Assembly: GCA_944382875.1 (NCBI GenBank)
Contig: CALWNQ010000018.1
Location: 1-54,136 of the forward strand
DNA from: an uncultured Clostridia bacterium
GTDB lineage: Bacteria; Bacillota; Clostridia; Oscillospirales; Ruminococcaceae
Direction of reading: 5' to 3'
DNA: 54,136 nucleotides
Each line of letters opens with the position of its first letter. Position 1 is the stretch's first letter. The notes under the pieces are model-generated. The model was not told the DNA's origin, ran no database searches, and saw only the letters and a list, made by a program, of their open reading frames with translations. Of the stretch, positions 53,404 through 54,136 are shown one piece after another. Both the position numbers and the translations under genes were made by a program.

Positions 53404-53427
53404 TGCGCCGTTGGCGCACAGAACGGC
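53404..53427 (+). promoter_or_regulatory. Two overlapping hairpins in the ACT-hom leader
   Basis: TGCGCC (53404-53409) can pair with GGCGCA (53413-53418), loop GTT; alternatively GCCGTT (53407-53412) pairs with AACGGC (53422-53427). They share bases and exclude each other. No T run follows either; the ribosome-binding site GGAGGG is about 15 bases downstream. Confidence 0.45.
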
Positions 53428-53453
53428 AGAAAAAGATGTTTGGAGGGTGACAA

Positions 53454-53888
53454 ATGACGGACAAACCAAAGTTTTTAATAGTCAATGCAGAGGTGCTCCC
53501 GGATGTTTTCAGCAAAGTGATTGAAGCCAAACGGCTTCTTTCTAAGGCACAGGCTAAGAATTCCTCCGATGCCTGCCGCATGGTGGGGATATCCCGGAGC
53601 GCCTACTATAAATACAAGGATAATGTGCAGGTATACGACGAAAAAGACAACAGCCAGCTTGGAACATTGTATTTAAAGCTGTCGGACGAGCCAGGTGTAT
53701 TATCCCGTGTGTTGCAGAAGCTGTACGAGATGGGGGCTAATATCCTTACTGTAAACCAAAATATCCCGGTCGACTCGGTTGCAGTCGTTACCATTAGTGT
53801 GCGAATCAACTGTGACCAAATCAATCCGGAAGAAATTCTTCATAATCTTTCGGCAATTTATGGCGTTGTGTCGGTGAAAAGAATATAA
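53454..53888 (+). CDS. ACT-domain regulator of the ThrR/PheB (UPF0735) family
   Basis: 144 residues: N-terminal helix-turn-helix-like part (SSDACRMVGISRSAYYKYKD) and a C-terminal ACT domain (GTLYLKLSDEPGVLSRVLQ, GANILTVNQNIP). This is the UPF0735 family; the Bacillus member next to hom (ThrR, formerly PheB) represses threonine genes. Its position 22 bases before hom supports a role in controlling threonine/methionine supply, probably by sensing an amino acid. Start ATG 53454 after GGAGGGTG. Confidence 0.9.
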   Translation: MTDKPKFLIVNAEVLPDVFSKVIEAKRLLSKAQAKNSSDACRMVGISRSAYYKYKDNVQVYDEKDNSQLGTLYLKLSDEPGVLSRVLQKLYEMGANILTVNQNIPVDSVAVVTISVRINCDQINPEEILHNLSAIYGVVSVKRI

Positions 53889-53910
53889 TAAGGCAATGGA
53901 GGATGATGGA

Positions 53911-54136
53911 ATGGCAAAGGTTGCAGTACTTGGCCATGGTGTGGTCGGTTCCGGTGTGGTAGAACTTTTTCATAAGAATCAGCACAGCATCGAATCTAAA
54001 GCCGGCCAATCGATGGAAGTTAAATATATCCTGGATATTCGGGATTTTCCCGGTTTGCCTTATAGTGACCGGTTCACCAAAAATTTTGAGGATATTCTGA
54101 ACGATCCTGAGGTTACCGTAGTTGCGGAGGTAATGG
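53911..54136 (+). CDS. hom: Homoserine dehydrogenase (5' part)
   Basis: First 75 codons of an enzyme reducing aspartate semialdehyde to homoserine for threonine and methionine. The N-terminal dinucleotide-binding loop VAVLGHGVVGSGVVELF is seen, then YILDIRDFPG and the DPEVTVVAEVM stretch reaching the window edge. GGAGGATG precedes ATG 53911. The C-terminal part, where an ACT domain would be, lies outside the window. Confidence 0.93.
   Translation, partial: MAKVAVLGHGVVGSGVVELFHKNQHSIESKAGQSMEVKYILDIRDFPGLPYSDRFTKNFEDILNDPEVTVVAEVM

Noticed and set aside
1-54136. Search for tRNA, rRNA, CRISPR arrays, insertion sequences, phage or defence genes
   Set aside because: None recognised on either strand; gene order is that of a conserved core chromosome segment.

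Overview
The window looks like a chromosomal segment of an endospore-forming, anaerobic Bacillota, most likely class Clostridia (Oscillospirales/Ruminococcaceae-like). The reasons are a V-type ATP synthase operon, the sporulation cluster spoVB-like/mazG/hup/rqcP/yabP/yabQ/divIC/yabR, PolC-type DNA polymerase III, the uppS-cdsA-dxr-rseP-ispG-polC block, a short HisG with HisZ, and strong Shine-Dalgarno sites with some TTG/GTG starts. Base composition is moderate and even. I see no phage, insertion sequence, CRISPR, tRNA or rRNA. Both edges cut genes: V-ATPase subunit A on the left and homoserine dehydrogenase on the right.

Layout. 1-2935: end of the V-type ATP synthase operon (A, B, D), closed by a two-way terminator shared with a convergent UMF1-type MFS permease (2981-4216). 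4336-6292: a winged-helix protein interrupted by an in-frame TAG, then a zinc-dependent phospholipase C-like protein. 6400-7722: aspartokinase. 7927-15681: recJ, rel, dtd, MBL hydrolase, hemZ-like radical SAM enzyme and nucleoside kinase, tightly packed. 15750-16268: a cysteine-rich zinc-ribbon protein with its own strong promoter. 16311-21230: the spore/division cluster. 21305-21679: a DtxR/MntR-type regulator. 21716-26548 (minus strand): queA, tgt, a GNAT acetyltransferase, then nicotinamidase and nicotinate phosphoribosyltransferase. 26752-30404: promoter, lysine riboswitch, terminator, asd-dapA-dapB and a free-standing ACT-domain protein. 30577-32305: rpsB-tsf. 32468-43088: pyrH-frr-uppS-cdsA-dxr-rseP-ispG-polC, punctuated by small terminator-like hairpins. 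43182-51829: complete his operon (hisZGDCBHAF, trpS, hisIE). 51892-53211: alanine/glycine:cation symporter. 53454-end: ThrR/PheB-like ACT protein and hom.

Functional themes. The aspartate family is spread over three places: aspartokinase at 6.4 kb, a lysine-riboswitch-controlled asd-dap operon at 27-30 kb, and an ACT regulator with hom at 53.5 kb. Together they form the branch point to lysine/diaminopimelate/dipicolinate and to threonine/methionine. Isoprenoid (dxr, ispG), lipid-carrier (uppS) and phospholipid (cdsA) genes are co-transcribed with translation and replication genes. The most unusual non-coding signal is a roughly 23-bp hairpin at 19541-19593. It buries the yabP ribosome-binding site, and a sigma-E-like promoter inside it would produce a transcript free of the hairpin. 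Other points of interest are the amber-interrupted winged-helix gene, the cysteine-triplet protein, mutually exclusive hairpins before mntR and before the ACT-hom pair, the ACT-only protein in the dap operon, and trpS embedded in the his operon.
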